The notes beneath the pieces are model-generated. The model made no database searches. It was not told the DNA's origin and saw only the letters and a list, made by a program, of their open reading frames with translations. Position numbers and translations under genes: made by a program. A DNA stretch of 64,000 bases, from NCBI GenBank assembly GCA_964414815.1, contig CAYPXY010000019.1, forward strand, positions 8,099-72,098. The letters are read 5' to 3'. This DNA is from Mariniblastus sp964414815 (GTDB lineage: Bacteria; Planctomycetota; Planctomycetia; Pirellulales; Pirellulaceae). Every line of letters starts with the position of its first letter. Position 1 is the first letter of the stretch. Below are positions 1 through 9,630 of this stretch, piece by piece.

Positions 1-1031
1 ACCGCCAGCGGATTCGGATCGACCAGTGAACCAGTTCCAACAACGCGGCCGATGGAAATGACCCGGCCACGAATGGGACGTGACAGTGCGGGGCTGGAGA
101 TGGTTGCAAGGCGTTCGTGTTGCACACTATCGACCAGGCGATCGACGACTTCGGCCACGCAGACCATGCGAGTCAAGTCGCCGATTTGCATCACCGGAGC
201 GTTGACCATGACTTCACCGGCCTTTCCATTGACTTTCAGAACCGTCCCATCGACCGGAGATCCAATCTTTGAATTTGCTGCATTGGTTTGCGCAATGGAT
301 TTTGAGATCTCAAGTGTCAGGTTTTGTTCCCGGAGACTTTGCAGAGACTTGAGTGCTGACGTGGCATGTTGCTGTGTTTTTTCAGCCAGCTCCAGATTCA
401 GCTTGGCAGCCGTGACCGCGTTTTCATGCTGGCGCTGAGCGTGTTCGTGGCTGGTTTGAGCCTGTTCGACGGTCAGTATTTGATCGTCCAGCGAGGTTTG
501 GGCGACATACAGTTTCGTGGCCGGGTCGAGCGACAGCTTCTTCAGACGATCCAGTTTTTCGCGAGCCAGTTTGAGTTGTTTTTCTGCGACCGCCAATTGG
601 CTGGATTCGTTTAACTGATTCAGTTGAAGTCGGGCCGCTTCCAGACCATTGGCGGCGGCCAGCAAACTGCCTTCGGCGGCCAGGATTTTCTGGTCAAGCT
701 CAAGCTGGGCGTCTTGTCCCTGGGATTCAATCAGTGACGTTTGCAAATCCAGAACCTCCTGGCCGGCGAAGGTGACCAGTTCCTGATCCTGTTTTACCGT
801 ATGGCCTTCCTCGACCAGTACCTCGCGAATACGCTGACCGGGCGGCGCGACGATATTGATCAATCCGTTGTAGGGGAGAAGCCGTCCCTGGGCGACGACT
901 TTGCGCAAGGGCGCCGGTTCCGTGGAGGGAGTTGGTTTGGGAGGCGTTTCGTAATTCGATGCGATCCACCATCCGCCAGCCGCACCTACGGCGATGAACA
1001 GAACAGCGGAAATAAACGTGGAGAGTTTCAT
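1..1031 (-). CDS. HlyD/DevB-type periplasmic membrane fusion protein (C-terminus outside window)
   Basis: About 343 residues are visible; the reading frame stays open to the window edge, so the 3' end is missing. The N-terminus (MKLSTFISAVLFIAVGAAGG) is a membrane anchor or signal segment. A lipoyl-like half follows (roughly residues 48-95, IVAPPGQRIREVLVEEGHTV), then a long Gln/Leu/Glu-rich coiled-coil hairpin (about 95-250), then the second lipoyl half (KIGSPVDGTVLKVNGKAGEV) and the start of a beta-barrel domain. This order is that of adaptor proteins that link an inner-membrane ABC exporter to the outer membrane. The 'A.GRLLPYNG' stretch resembles the DevB subgroup of ABC-exporter adaptors, which is an inference. 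The partner exporter genes would lie beyond position 1. No strong ribosome-binding site precedes the ATG. Confidence 0.85.
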   Translation of the reverse strand, partial: MKLSTFISAVLFIAVGAAGGWWIASNYETPPKPTPSTEPAPLRKVVAQGRLLPYNGLINIVAPPGQRIREVLVEEGHTVKQDQELVTFAGQEVLDLQTSLIESQGQDAQLELDQKILAAEGSLLAAANGLEAARLQLNQLNESSQLAVAEKQLKLAREKLDRLKKLSLDPATKLYVAQTSLDDQILTVEQAQTSHEHAQRQHENAVTAAKLNLELAEKTQQHATSALKSLQSLREQNLTLEISKSIAQTNAANSKIGSPVDGTVLKVNGKAGEVMVNAPVMQIGDLTRMVCVAEVVDRLVDSVQHERLATISSPALSRPIRGRVISIGRVVGTGSLVDPNPLA

Positions 1032-1284
1032 GAGGTGCGTCGTTCCAGGATGTCGAATTCGATCTCCATTGCCTGTCTGTTGATCGGCCAACCCGGAGGG
1101 CAGAAATGACCTTCTTCGCGGTCGCGAGAACCCTGATGATTATAGCGGTTTTGCCGGAGCAAATGCAAACCGTAGCGGTTCATGCTTGTCCAGGACTGCG
1201 AGGTGCCTCCAAAGTTCACGACCTTGGCGAATCAATGCAGCCGGATTCTATCCGGGGAAAGGTTGCCATCTACCTGTCCCCGTT

Positions 1285-1962
1285 TCATCCCCCAGGGTTT
1301 GTACTTTGTGTTTTTGCCTTTAAGTACTCCTGATATTTCGCCTTCCCTTTCTCAAGTACATTTTCTCCGGACAACACCGAGAATAAATCATCTTTCATTT
1401 TATTTCCGGTGATGTCAACCAACCATTGGTTAACTAACTTAGCCAATGGCCAAGAAGAGAATGTCTTGAGCCATGATCCATGAAATTCTCCCCAAATGAA
1501 TCCTGTCTGACAAACACCAATGATGTAATTGTCCTTGTCCGTTGAGACTTGAATGACACCGAGATATGCTCCTAAACCGGGGCTCCCCTTCAATACTGTA
1601 AAGTCCGAATCCGCACTTCGCCTGCAAAGGCTTGGGTGGATTGACTTTCTTAAAAACTCCAATTCCAATTTATCCGTAACAACTATGTCGATGTTCTTAC
1701 CATTGTTGTATTGCCTAAATCCAAAAATTCTAACTTTCGTTATACTTTCTGGAACGACTTCGCTCCCAGAGTAATCTTCTCCAGCAAGTCTAGCCATTAG
1801 GTCCCAATCCGCCAAACCATGTCGAGGAATTTTTAGGCTCTTTAAATCAAGTCCTTTTCCACGTAATTCTTGTGGCGGCAAAGGGTCATCACGGTCTTGG
1901 AATGCCAAAAAGTGAAAGAACGCCATCATCACACAAATCAGTGCTTGAAGCCGAACATACAT
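1285..1962 (-). CDS. Hypothetical secreted or membrane-anchored protein, 225 aa
   Basis: I do not recognise the family. An in-frame ATG also exists at 2025, but the start at 1962 is preferred: it has an AAAGGGG ribosome-binding-like run a few bases upstream and gives a clean hydrophobic N-terminus (MYVRLQALICVMMAFFHFLA) that looks like a signal peptide or anchor. The rest is soluble with mixed charge and contains two Cys (SLCRRSAD, GVCQTGF). The C-terminus is Lys-rich. Coding is interrupted by no obvious signals and base composition is slightly more AT-rich than in the neighbouring operon. It stands alone between the membrane fusion protein and a stretch of gene debris and repeats. Confidence 0.55.
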   Translation of the reverse strand: MYVRLQALICVMMAFFHFLAFQDRDDPLPPQELRGKGLDLKSLKIPRHGLADWDLMARLAGEDYSGSEVVPESITKVRIFGFRQYNNGKNIDIVVTDKLELEFLRKSIHPSLCRRSADSDFTVLKGSPGLGAYLGVIQVSTDKDNYIIGVCQTGFIWGEFHGSWLKTFSSWPLAKLVNQWLVDITGNKMKDDLFSVLSGENVLEKGKAKYQEYLKAKTQSTNPGG

Positions 1963-2101
1963 CTCGAACCCCTTTCTCGAAAATATTCTACTGAGTTCCA
2001 CGGAATTCAATCCAACCTTTTGCATTCCGCAATTGATCTAGTGTGTGATACTTCTTTCCATCACGGTCAGATGTCACGTTAATTCGCCCCAATGAAGAAG
2101 A

Positions 2102-2386
2102 CTATGTTCGCGAGTTGAATGTAGTGCCGTCGTGCATGCCGTTGATAAGGACGAATCCTCCGTAGATGTCAAATGCGTTGTTAATCGTGATTTGTTTCAT
2201 TTCGAGATCGGTATCTCCTGGATGGAGAGTTCGATTCCAAGTATGCTGCCAGTTTACCGGGTCATTACTTCCTTCCAGGAACCAATCACATTGAAAATCC
2301 ACTGTACCAGTGTAGCCAACGAAAGAGAAGTCTGCGAAGGGTTGCAGGATTGTGCTGGTATTACTTAGCTTGTTTTGTCTTTCCGG
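2102..2386 (-). pseudogene. Open fragment of a secreted-type protein, no proper start
   Basis: The minus-strand frame is open from 2386 to a TAG at 2102 and reads like real protein (FADFSFVGYTGTVDFQCDWF, then INNAFDIYGGFVLINGMHDG). There is no ATG near its beginning; the only plausible start is a GTG at 2302 without a ribosome-binding site. The aromatic and Gly/Asn-rich composition resembles an extracellular beta-rich domain. It may be the remaining C-terminal part of a larger gene, or a short gene with a GTG start. Family unknown. Confidence 0.3.
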
Positions 2387-2434
2387 CTAAATTTGGATTG
2401 GCTTGAGGTTTGCCTGAATAGGCGGCTGGAGTTC

Positions 2435-2496
2435 TTGCGGAAAATTGTTTCCACAATCCAAAAAGCCATAGCGGAAAATTATTTCCGCACTCCATA
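2435..2496 (-). repeat. Two REP-like palindromic units (one degenerate)
   Basis: Positions 2467-2496 contain CATAGCGGAAAATTATTTCC followed by GCACTCCATA: a hairpin of GCGGAAA and TTTCCGC with the reverse complement of a GGAG foot (CTCC) on its right. Positions 2435-2460 hold a decayed copy. The same layout recurs in arrays at 19460-19790, 24828-25273 and 26084-26303, so this is an outlying member of that family. Confidence 0.6.
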
Positions 2497-2518
2497 AAAC
2501 TACAGCAGTGAGTGTGTG

Positions 2519-4288
2519 TTATTTCACAGATTGTGCAGATGGGACGTGGACCGTCAGTGTCGTTGAGCCCAATGCAAAACCTTCTTCCGATGAAATCATG
2601 CAGCGGACGACGCAGTGGCCGTTGGCGTCGCTGGGGATGTCAAGCGTCAGTTGAAACTTCCCTGCTCCGATCAGTTCGACACAATTGGCACAGGTCAGGT
2701 CGTGGGCGCTTTGGTAGGCTTGCTGGTAACTGAGAAATTGCTCGTCTGTGGAAACATACGATTTTCGGAAGGGAGGCCGTTTGCGGAAACGGTCTCGCGG
2801 ATAGGCCAGATCGACACAGAGGTGGCCCGCAATCGGAGACGTTCCTGTGATGGTGATCGTCGAGCCCGATTCAGCCGCTTCGGCGGTCAACACTTCAATA
2901 TTTTTCGGTCGAGCTAGTCGTAGGAGCGGGTCTCCGAACAGGTTCATCAGGGCGACATGCTCCTGTCGCTCGTCGGCCAACGATTCCGGCCTGGGACTGA
3001 GTGCTTTGCCGGCACCATGAACCAGCTTGCGGAGAAAATCAGCTTTCGGCTCATCGTCGTTATCCAAAAACGATGACGGTTCGTCGAAATCGGATGCTTG
3101 CGTGATCATGTTTCGCTTGCCGGTCTGAAGCAATTCTCCCAAGGTTTGCACGTCGCCTTTAAAATACTCATCGGCAAACTCCAGCATCAACACACTCATG
3201 CCGTAGGGCATGGTCATGCGCGTGCCACTGATGATCGCGACAGGGCCTTGGGGTTGTTGTAGAAGCGTCTCGGTCAGAGAATCTTCATCGTGGTCAATCG
3301 CGCCGGTATAACAAGCTAGAAAAATCGCGATGGGACTGCCCGACGAACAGTCAACTTGAGAAGCCATGTGCCGATTGAGGGTTGGCAATTCATCGTCAGG
3401 CAGTCGCAAGTGATCCAGTTCGGTTGGAGCGCCGTGCCCGATGTAAATCCAGAACTGACAACCTTCGTTGAATCGCGATACCACGGTCTCACCGAACTGT
3501 CGAGGATCGGGACAGTAGGGGCTGCTCCAGCTCCCCAAGGTCATCGATGTCTCGTATTCATGGGGGATCAGGTGCGTCAGGAATTCTTTTGTGAACTGTT
3601 CCAGCACATTATCGATGGCGGGCCCAAAGCCACCGACACCGGCCACAAAATTGATCCTCCGCCGCCACTGTTCGTCTTGCTTGCGATGGACCTCATGGGC
3701 GATGACCCGATCCAGGTACTGCTGAGTTTCCTGAATCGATTGGACAGGAATCCGCCCCACCGCCAGATCAGGCAAACCATCGTCGTCGAGATCAGCATAC
3801 ACATTGTCGGTTGGAAGCCAGGTTTCCGAACCAAAGTGGACATTGGCGGTGGCTCGGATGTAGGGCATGGGGATCGCCAGCGGATTGGCCCGCTTCTCGA
3901 TGGCTTTGAATTCGCGCAAGTGATTGGCTTCCTCTGGATGTTGCCCGTTGGCTCGATGGGAACGTCGCCATCGGCCAGCCACTTCGATGGTGGAATCGGT
4001 ATCGCCAATCAGGAACAGAAACTGAAGTTGGCTATCGGCGGCGATGGTTCTGATTTGGCTTTTCAGCAGGTTTTCATCGGAGACCGGCGCGATGATTTTG
4101 ATCTTGTGCCCTTGGCGCTGACGATACTCCAGCCAGTTTTTCAGGGCAGGCTGAAATTCAGCCGGGCAAACGACCAGTGTGTCAACGGAGGATTCATCGA
4201 TCGCTTGATGGGCTGTTGGAACCTGGCCGATGGCGGCGGTAGTGACAGCGATTAAGAACAACCAGGTGATGAAATCAAAGCGTAACAT
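2519..4288 (-). CDS. Secreted C25 (gingipain-type) cysteine peptidase
   Basis: 589 residues starting with a signal peptide (MLRFDFITWLFLIAVTTAAI). The N-terminal half has the C25 feature of a Rossmann-like region that begins 'DTLVVCPAEFQPALKNWLEY' and includes LFLIGDTD and DLAVGRIPVQS. The catalytic dyad of the family is visible as His in WIYIGHGAP and Cys in IAIFLACYTGAI. After about residue 470 comes a beta-rich Ig-like tail. Family members cleave proteins outside the cytoplasm; the specificity here is unknown. It is the last gene of a same-strand run with a transglutaminase-like protein (62 bp upstream), DUF58 and MoxR genes, so a role in processing envelope proteins is likely but inferred. 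Confidence 0.88.
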   Translation of the reverse strand: MLRFDFITWLFLIAVTTAAIGQVPTAHQAIDESSVDTLVVCPAEFQPALKNWLEYRQRQGHKIKIIAPVSDENLLKSQIRTIAADSQLQFLFLIGDTDSTIEVAGRWRRSHRANGQHPEEANHLREFKAIEKRANPLAIPMPYIRATANVHFGSETWLPTDNVYADLDDDGLPDLAVGRIPVQSIQETQQYLDRVIAHEVHRKQDEQWRRRINFVAGVGGFGPAIDNVLEQFTKEFLTHLIPHEYETSMTLGSWSSPYCPDPRQFGETVVSRFNEGCQFWIYIGHGAPTELDHLRLPDDELPTLNRHMASQVDCSSGSPIAIFLACYTGAIDHDEDSLTETLLQQPQGPVAIISGTRMTMPYGMSVLMLEFADEYFKGDVQTLGELLQTGKRNMITQASDFDEPSSFLDNDDEPKADFLRKLVHGAGKALSPRPESLADERQEHVALMNLFGDPLLRLARPKNIEVLTAEAAESGSTITITGTSPIAGHLCVDLAYPRDRFRKRPPFRKSYVSTDEQFLSYQQAYQSAHDLTCANCVELIGAGKFQLTLDIPSDANGHCVVRCMISSEEGFALGSTTLTVHVPSAQSVK

Positions 4289-4350
4289 GGCGGAATCGCA
4301 AGGAAGGAATGGGAGTAACCGTTCACCGTTATGGGGAGAGCTACTTTACT

Positions 4351-6771
4351 TTAATTCGCCGAATTCTCCAAAGGCAGTTCTCGCTCCAGTTCATCCAGGC
4401 AAAGCTCGATTTGGGTTCTCAAATCTTCCGGGATCGGTTTTCTACCGAACCGGACTTCGTTGAAAATTTCGGAGACTTCATAGACCACGGATGAGATCAT
4501 GTCGGTCATCGGGTGGTGGGCGTAGGTCTGGCCGACCTGTTTGGCAAAATCGCGATGCGATTGATGCGGGGCACGCTCCAGGCCGTGAGTCAGCAGGATT
4601 TTGAGCATTCGGGAATAGAATCGGGTATGGGTGTGGGACGTGTCTGACCCGGAGAGTACCCATTGGGCGAGACTGGGCGACAGATAGGAAAGGGCGTTGG
4701 CAATCCAGCGACGAAGGCTTTTCTTTGATGGACCTGACCTTTTTGTGGCACGGAAATTCGAATAGACGATGAACAGCCACATCAGCAGTGGAGGGGCCAC
4801 GACCAGCGTGCCCATGATGAGCTGGAAGGTGCGCGATTTGACGCTTTCATCGAGTTGAATCATGGCGGAATCCCAGCCTTCAATCGGCAGCATCTGGAAC
4901 AGACTGTACAAATGGTCGTTCAGCTCCCCCGAATGAGATCGCATCGTATCGACGTTCATTCCCAGGACATAATCCTGCCAGAGGGTTCGGGCGAGTTCGA
5001 TGGCATCCGTACCGACACCGGGCGAATTTACATTGGCGGACGGAGGCGTCGGATCCAGTCGCAACCAGGCACCTTCATCCCCTGCTCCGCCGTTAGTGAG
5101 CATTTCATCCGTGCAATCTTCGGGGGCCAAATACGCTTCCACCCATGCGTGGGCATGGCTGCCCCGCACAATTAACTCGTCGGACAAAGTACTTTTGTCG
5201 CCGCCGTGAAAACCGGTGACCAGCCTTGCCGGAATGTTCTGGCTTCGCAACATCAACGTCAACGCCGAGGCAAACATTTCGCAGTGCCCCGAGCGGTAGT
5301 TGCGGACAAAATCCTCATTGGGGTCGAGGGCTTCATTGCGTGGGACCTCTCGGAAATCCAGGGTGTACTGGAACCGGTCAGGCTCAAGGAAATAAGCTTC
5401 CATCGCCTTGCAAAGGTCTTGCCGGGATGCCTTCGGGTTGAGGCTGCGAACCTCCCGGGCAATCTGTTCTCCCAGGCCGACAATCGTGGGGTAACGTTCA
5501 GGATGGTGCAGGGTGAGCCAAGCCTCTTCTGCCGGATCTTCCGCCATCGGCAGATTCCGAAAGGCTGACCCATTTGAGATATAGGGCCAGGAATCGAGCC
5601 ACAGACCATCATCGTTGAGATAACTCACCAGATCATAGGAGTAGGGAGCCAGTTCCAGTTTGGAATTGATGCGGCATCGAGTGAGCGCCGAAATTTCAAA
5701 ACAGTATTCAATAGAATCAGGCGATGTTTCCATCAATGTTGCCGGCATCATGGAATAGATCAATGGATGTCGATTTTCTTCCGCCTTGATTCTCTGACGA
5801 ACGGGGCGAAACAGGGGCGAATGGAAGTTCAGATCCCGGTAGTGCATGGGGGAAACACGATCGTGGGGGGCGCGCCAATTGGTGTAGCCATCCTCGACCA
5901 CCAGATGAGACAGAGCAATGCCTCGAAAATAGGGCGGGTCGTAGGTGGTCAAGGGCTGCCCGGTTCTCAAGTCTTCGAAGTTCACCCGGAAGACCATCTG
6001 GAAGCTCTGCTGGATCTGGTCACGGTTCATCAGATCGACCGACTTGTTGGGGCTGACTGCCGCCACGTCGATGCGATTCCCTGTCAGCCAGGGCTGCGTG
6101 TCACGTGGCAACAAGTTGAACATGACCAGCGTAAATGCCAGGGAGATGACAAACCAGATCAGCAAGTGGTTCATCAAAGGCTTCAGTCCGCCGACGCTCC
6201 GGCGGTCCGGATCAAAAAAGATCAGTGTTTCGTCGGCCTCATTTTTTTGCTGTAGATAGCGCAGCCCCTTCCGGGCGGAGTTTTGGTTGATGCGCACCAT
6301 CTCCCGATTGTTCTTGTAGAACAATTGCAGTGCCAGTGTGATCCCGGCCAGCAAGAAGTAACTGATAAACAGGACGCTCGATTCAAGATTCATACTGAAA
6401 ATCGCCGCAATCACGATTTGCAAAAGACTGAGTGTCAAAATTTGCCAGACCAGGCGAGGAGTTTTCTCCTGAAACATCAATAGTGATTGCAGATAGATCA
6501 GCAAATGGGCCACGGCCACCAGCTTGCCCGTACTGTCTTCGGGCAAAAAGTCGCGCATGGCAATGACCAGAATGATCATCGAAGCAATATTCGCCAGCGT
6601 GCCATCGAGTCGAAACCAGCGAAGTCGATCCGTAATAATGTGACCGGAGATGGCCGCGAAAATCGCAATCGTCACCAGATTGTACTGCTTCAGGCTCAGC
6701 CCCAACAGCAAACCACTGGTGAGGACAAGTAGCAACAGAATTAGTTTGATGGCTTTTTCGACGGTGAACAC
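4351..6771 (-). CDS. TgpA-like transmembrane transglutaminase (DUF3488/DUF4129 type)
   Basis: 806 residues. The first ~240 residues hold six or more membrane helices (for example AIKLILLLLVLTSGLLLGLS and LLIWFVISLAFTLVMFNLLP). A large extracytoplasmic part contains the transglutaminase core with Cys in YRSGHCEMFASAL, His in GSHAHAWVEAYL and Asp in WLRLDPTP, the full Cys-His-Asp triad. One further membrane helix (near residue 680, LIMGTLVVAPPLLMWLFIVY) leads to a cytoplasmic tail with a DUF4129-like pattern (RAPHQSHRDFAKQVG). The family is found next to DUF58 and MoxR genes in many bacteria, as here, where DUF58 is 4 bp upstream. Substrate unknown. Confidence 0.92.
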   Translation of the reverse strand: MFTVEKAIKLILLLLVLTSGLLLGLSLKQYNLVTIAIFAAISGHIITDRLRWFRLDGTLANIASMIILVIAMRDFLPEDSTGKLVAVAHLLIYLQSLLMFQEKTPRLVWQILTLSLLQIVIAAIFSMNLESSVLFISYFLLAGITLALQLFYKNNREMVRINQNSARKGLRYLQQKNEADETLIFFDPDRRSVGGLKPLMNHLLIWFVISLAFTLVMFNLLPRDTQPWLTGNRIDVAAVSPNKSVDLMNRDQIQQSFQMVFRVNFEDLRTGQPLTTYDPPYFRGIALSHLVVEDGYTNWRAPHDRVSPMHYRDLNFHSPLFRPVRQRIKAEENRHPLIYSMMPATLMETSPDSIEYCFEISALTRCRINSKLELAPYSYDLVSYLNDDGLWLDSWPYISNGSAFRNLPMAEDPAEEAWLTLHHPERYPTIVGLGEQIAREVRSLNPKASRQDLCKAMEAYFLEPDRFQYTLDFREVPRNEALDPNEDFVRNYRSGHCEMFASALTLMLRSQNIPARLVTGFHGGDKSTLSDELIVRGSHAHAWVEAYLAPEDCTDEMLTNGGAGDEGAWLRLDPTPPSANVNSPGVGTDAIELARTLWQDYVLGMNVDTMRSHSGELNDHLYSLFQMLPIEGWDSAMIQLDESVKSRTFQLIMGTLVVAPPLLMWLFIVYSNFRATKRSGPSKKSLRRWIANALSYLSPSLAQWVLSGSDTSHTHTRFYSRMLKILLTHGLERAPHQSHRDFAKQVGQTYAHHPMTDMISSVVYEVSEIFNEVRFGRKPIPEDLRTQIELCLDELERELPLENSAN

Positions 6772-6775
6772 GATT

Positions 6776-8188
6776 CTAAACTTTCACTTCTGCATTCCAT
6801 TTTTCGGCCAGCGTTTTCAACTCCTGCCCATCTTCAAATTCACGGCTGAACATTTCCTCGAACTCTGGCGAATCGGCTGAAATCCAGACGATTGAGGATG
6901 AAAGAGCTTGTAGGCGCCGCCGGTGCTGAGATTCAACGTCTGCATCGGTCGTTGAGTAGGCCGTTGGTTGACGGCTGGCAAAGATCAAATCGGCGGGCTG
7001 GGGTCGCGTGCTGATCACAATGATGGGCGTATCGGACGAAACGGAGTTTGCCAGTTTCAGGATGGAGGACTCCCATTCGGGCGCGGGACTTGAGTGGACG
7101 ACCGCCATCTGCCGCATGGCTTCGTCGAAGATGTCTCGCTGAGAGCGGCTTTGAAGGATCGTCGTTCTCGATCCACAGATGGCCAGCGCCACGCTTCCCT
7201 GGATTGCGGCACCCATCTTGATGATGACGGTGGTTGCAAAACTCAAAACTGCTTCGCAAAGTTCGGCGTGGGGATCCAAGTCGGTAACCGAATGGGCGGG
7301 AGCATACAGATCCAGCAGGATCGCAAAGTCTCGATGGTCGGGTTGTTCGAATTGCTTGACGATCGGCGAACCATATTTCGCCGAGGTCCGCCAGTGGATC
7401 AGTTTTCGACCGTCGCCAAAACGCCAGTTTCGCAGTCCATAAAAATCTTCGCCCACCGCGCTGCGGCGTTTCAGAACCGCGTCCGAACCAGCGAGGATCG
7501 AGCGAAGTCGACGATCCCAGACCGGAGTCAGCTTTCCGACCGCAGGAGCCACATAAAATACTTCGTCCGAATCCAGCCGGACTCGGGTGAGGATCAATCC
7601 AAAGGGAAAACGGGTCAACAGCATGGCCGGCCCGACTCGATAGGCCCCCCGCCGGCCGAAATGGAGCCGGCAACTGGCTGCTTCCTGTTGATGTCCGGAT
7701 ATTTTTGGTACTTCAAGCCGAACGTTGTAGGCCGGATTGAACCGGAGACCACTGCCCAGCGAATTCAGGATCGCGAATCGAAGTCGCTGCCACACGTTCT
7801 GGTTTGGCTCGTCTTCTTCCGACGAGCCTGTGAGTACTTTTGTGTCATCCGGCCTCGCGGGATCGCGTTTGAACGGCACCAGAGAGTCAAAGATCTCAAC
7901 GCTCCAAGCTGTGAGCGGCGCGCGATTGATGAAGATCCACTGCAAACTGGAAAATTGCCGAGCGTGAGTTCGATGCGGAACGGAACGCCGGGCGGTCAAG
8001 TTTCGGCTCCAAAGAACCCCAAACCGCCAGTTGATCAGCAGCGGCGCGATCATCATGCCGGATAGTAGAATCAGCAGGTTGACATTTCGCAACACCGCCC
8101 CCACCGAGATAAAGCCCAGGATAATCAGATAAACCCACCCCTCTCCGGTGATTCGAATTTCGCTGGTTGGGTTGGAGTCCCGAGTCAT
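6776..8188 (-). CDS. DUF58 (vWA-like) membrane protein
   Basis: 470 residues with two N-terminal membrane segments (VYLIILGFISVGAVLRNVNL and LLILLSGMMIAPLLINW), then a soluble region. The hallmark DUF58 stretch is clear: GEDFYGLRNWRFGDGRKLIH followed by WRTSAKYGSPIVKQFE, then a vWA-like beta strand DFAILLDLY. The family works with MoxR-type AAA ATPases, and the MoxR gene ends 32 bp upstream while the transglutaminase starts 4 bp downstream, so all three are likely co-translated. DUF58 proteins are thought to bind metal through the vWA fold and pass MoxR-driven changes to the membrane partner; this last point is family knowledge, not visible here. Confidence 0.93.
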   Translation of the reverse strand: MTRDSNPTSEIRITGEGWVYLIILGFISVGAVLRNVNLLILLSGMMIAPLLINWRFGVLWSRNLTARRSVPHRTHARQFSSLQWIFINRAPLTAWSVEIFDSLVPFKRDPARPDDTKVLTGSSEEDEPNQNVWQRLRFAILNSLGSGLRFNPAYNVRLEVPKISGHQQEAASCRLHFGRRGAYRVGPAMLLTRFPFGLILTRVRLDSDEVFYVAPAVGKLTPVWDRRLRSILAGSDAVLKRRSAVGEDFYGLRNWRFGDGRKLIHWRTSAKYGSPIVKQFEQPDHRDFAILLDLYAPAHSVTDLDPHAELCEAVLSFATTVIIKMGAAIQGSVALAICGSRTTILQSRSQRDIFDEAMRQMAVVHSSPAPEWESSILKLANSVSSDTPIIVISTRPQPADLIFASRQPTAYSTTDADVESQHRRRLQALSSSIVWISADSPEFEEMFSREFEDGQELKTLAEKWNAEVKV

Positions 8189-8220
8189 GATTTCAAATCC
8201 AAATTAAACCGGATCGCCTC

Positions 8221-9216
8221 CTAGCCAGGGATGGGAACCCGGCTGACGATTTCGCGGATGATCGCTTCGAGATCCGAGCGTTTTCCTCCGCCGTGAATCG
8301 CACCTCGTTGTTGGACACGATGGCTCAAGACCTCGACCGCCAGATCGCGGGCATCGTCCGGGATCGCGTAGTCGCGTTGGTCGATAAACGCGCTGGCCTG
8401 GACGGCTCGATACCAGGCCAAACCACCCCGGGTGCTGACACCATAATTCAGGTCTGGAGATTCGCGAGTCATGTGAATCACGTTGAGCATATAGTCCGTG
8501 ATCGATTGATCGACAGCAACGTTGGTTACCGCCGCCTGAATGGCAAGCAGTTGCGGGCCATCGCAAGCGGATTGCAGATGGTCGACCGGCTCTCCACGGC
8601 GATGGTTGACAAAAATTTCAGTTTCGAATTGCCGGTCGGGATAGCCCATCGAAATCCTCAGCAAGAACCGGTCGAGTTGGCTTTCAGGCAACAGATACGT
8701 TCCTTCAAATTCGAACGGATTCTGTGTGGCGATCACCATGAACGGTCGCGGCAGCGGATAAGTCTGACCATCGACACTGACCTGGTAGTCACTCATCGCT
8801 TCCAGTAATGCACTTTGCGTACGCGGCGGAGCGCGATTGATTTCGTCCGCCAAAACAAAGTTGCTGAAGATGGGGCCTGCGTTGAATTCAAACTCGGAAT
8901 TGTGCGAGTTGAAGATCGGGCTGCCGACGATGTCGCTCGGAAGCAGGTCCGGCGTGAACTGGATGCGGCAGAATTCCCGGTCGATACTTCGCGCCAGCGC
9001 CTTGCCCATCAATGTCTTGCCGACGCCTGGAACGTCTTCCAGCAGAATGTGTTCTCCTGCATAGAGGGCAATCAGACAGTAACGTGTGACGTCTTGTTTT
9101 CCCAGTACGACTTTTGAAACATTATCTGCCAGCCGACGCGAAATTTTGTAGAGTTCGCTCACTGGTATATCGGTCAATGGAAGTTCATTGAACGTCGAAG
9201 TGGCTTTCTTGTCCAA
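8221..9216 (-). CDS. MoxR-family AAA+ ATPase
   Basis: 331 residues. Walker A is EDVPGVGKTLMGKALA, Walker B is VLADEINRAPPRTQSALLEA, and sensor 1 is MVIATQNPFEFEGTYLLPES with the arginine-finger region SQLDRFLLR. The C-terminal AAA lid contains the family's STRGGLAWYRAVQASAFIDQR-like segment. It is cytoplasmic and probably acts as a chaperone-like ATPase for the downstream DUF58 and transglutaminase proteins. It is preceded by three genes for small membrane proteins on the same strand with a 109-bp gap, the widest in this run, so a promoter could lie at 9217-9325. Confidence 0.96.
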   Translation of the reverse strand: MDKKATSTFNELPLTDIPVSELYKISRRLADNVSKVVLGKQDVTRYCLIALYAGEHILLEDVPGVGKTLMGKALARSIDREFCRIQFTPDLLPSDIVGSPIFNSHNSEFEFNAGPIFSNFVLADEINRAPPRTQSALLEAMSDYQVSVDGQTYPLPRPFMVIATQNPFEFEGTYLLPESQLDRFLLRISMGYPDRQFETEIFVNHRRGEPVDHLQSACDGPQLLAIQAAVTNVAVDQSITDYMLNVIHMTRESPDLNYGVSTRGGLAWYRAVQASAFIDQRDYAIPDDARDLAVEVLSHRVQQRGAIHGGGKRSDLEAIIREIVSRVPIPG

Positions 9217-9325
9217 GCTACACCTTGCTCTTGATCCGGTTTCGAAAATGGCGAATGTACCATTCGCAATTCAGATATCCTAACCGATTTCGCAAGAAAA
9301 GTCTGCAACCGTTGCAACAAGCCAA

Positions 9326-9607
9326 TTACAGATTTACCCGCCAGGGGAATTCCCACCACCATCCGCCGTATTCCCGGATGGCGAAGAACAATCGCAGGGT
9401 GGCGATCGTGATAAACAGAAGTGAAACGACCAACATCCAGTCGTAAAGCGAAAAGCTGTTGATCAGTCTCAGTGCCTTGCCTTTAAAGCTCGGATCCTCG
9501 TTCTGGGCGGCACGGTCAGCAACCGCATCAGTTTCGCGCGATGATTTGCCGATCTGCGACTCCGTTTCATCGAAACGTTCTTCTTCTATATCGAGGTGGT
9601 TAGACAC
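9326..9607 (-). CDS. Small single-span membrane protein, 93 aa
   Basis: The frame extends to a TTG at 9634, but the GTG at 9607 is preferred because CGGAGAG lies about six bases upstream; the product then starts VSNHLDIEEERFDETESQIG. The N-terminal two thirds are acidic and hydrophilic, followed by one membrane helix (LYDWMLVVSLLFITIATLRL) and a short tail rich in Trp (GGWWWEFPW). Family not recognised. It is 23 bp from the preceding gene, whose product has the same plan, and upstream of moxR. Confidence 0.7.
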   Translation of the reverse strand: MSNHLDIEEERFDETESQIGKSSRETDAVADRAAQNEDPSFKGKALRLINSFSLYDWMLVVSLLFITIATLRLFFAIREYGGWWWEFPWRVNL

Positions 9608-9630
9608 AGGAACTCTCCGCTCTTTTGCAA

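Noticed and set aside
3356..4255. Plus-strand open frame of 299 codons
   Set aside because: Antisense to the C25 peptidase, whose motifs are clear; the antisense product has no recognisable features.
7094..8065. Plus-strand open frame of 323 codons
   Set aside because: Antisense to the DUF58 gene; composition is biased to Arg, Gln and Ser with no motif.
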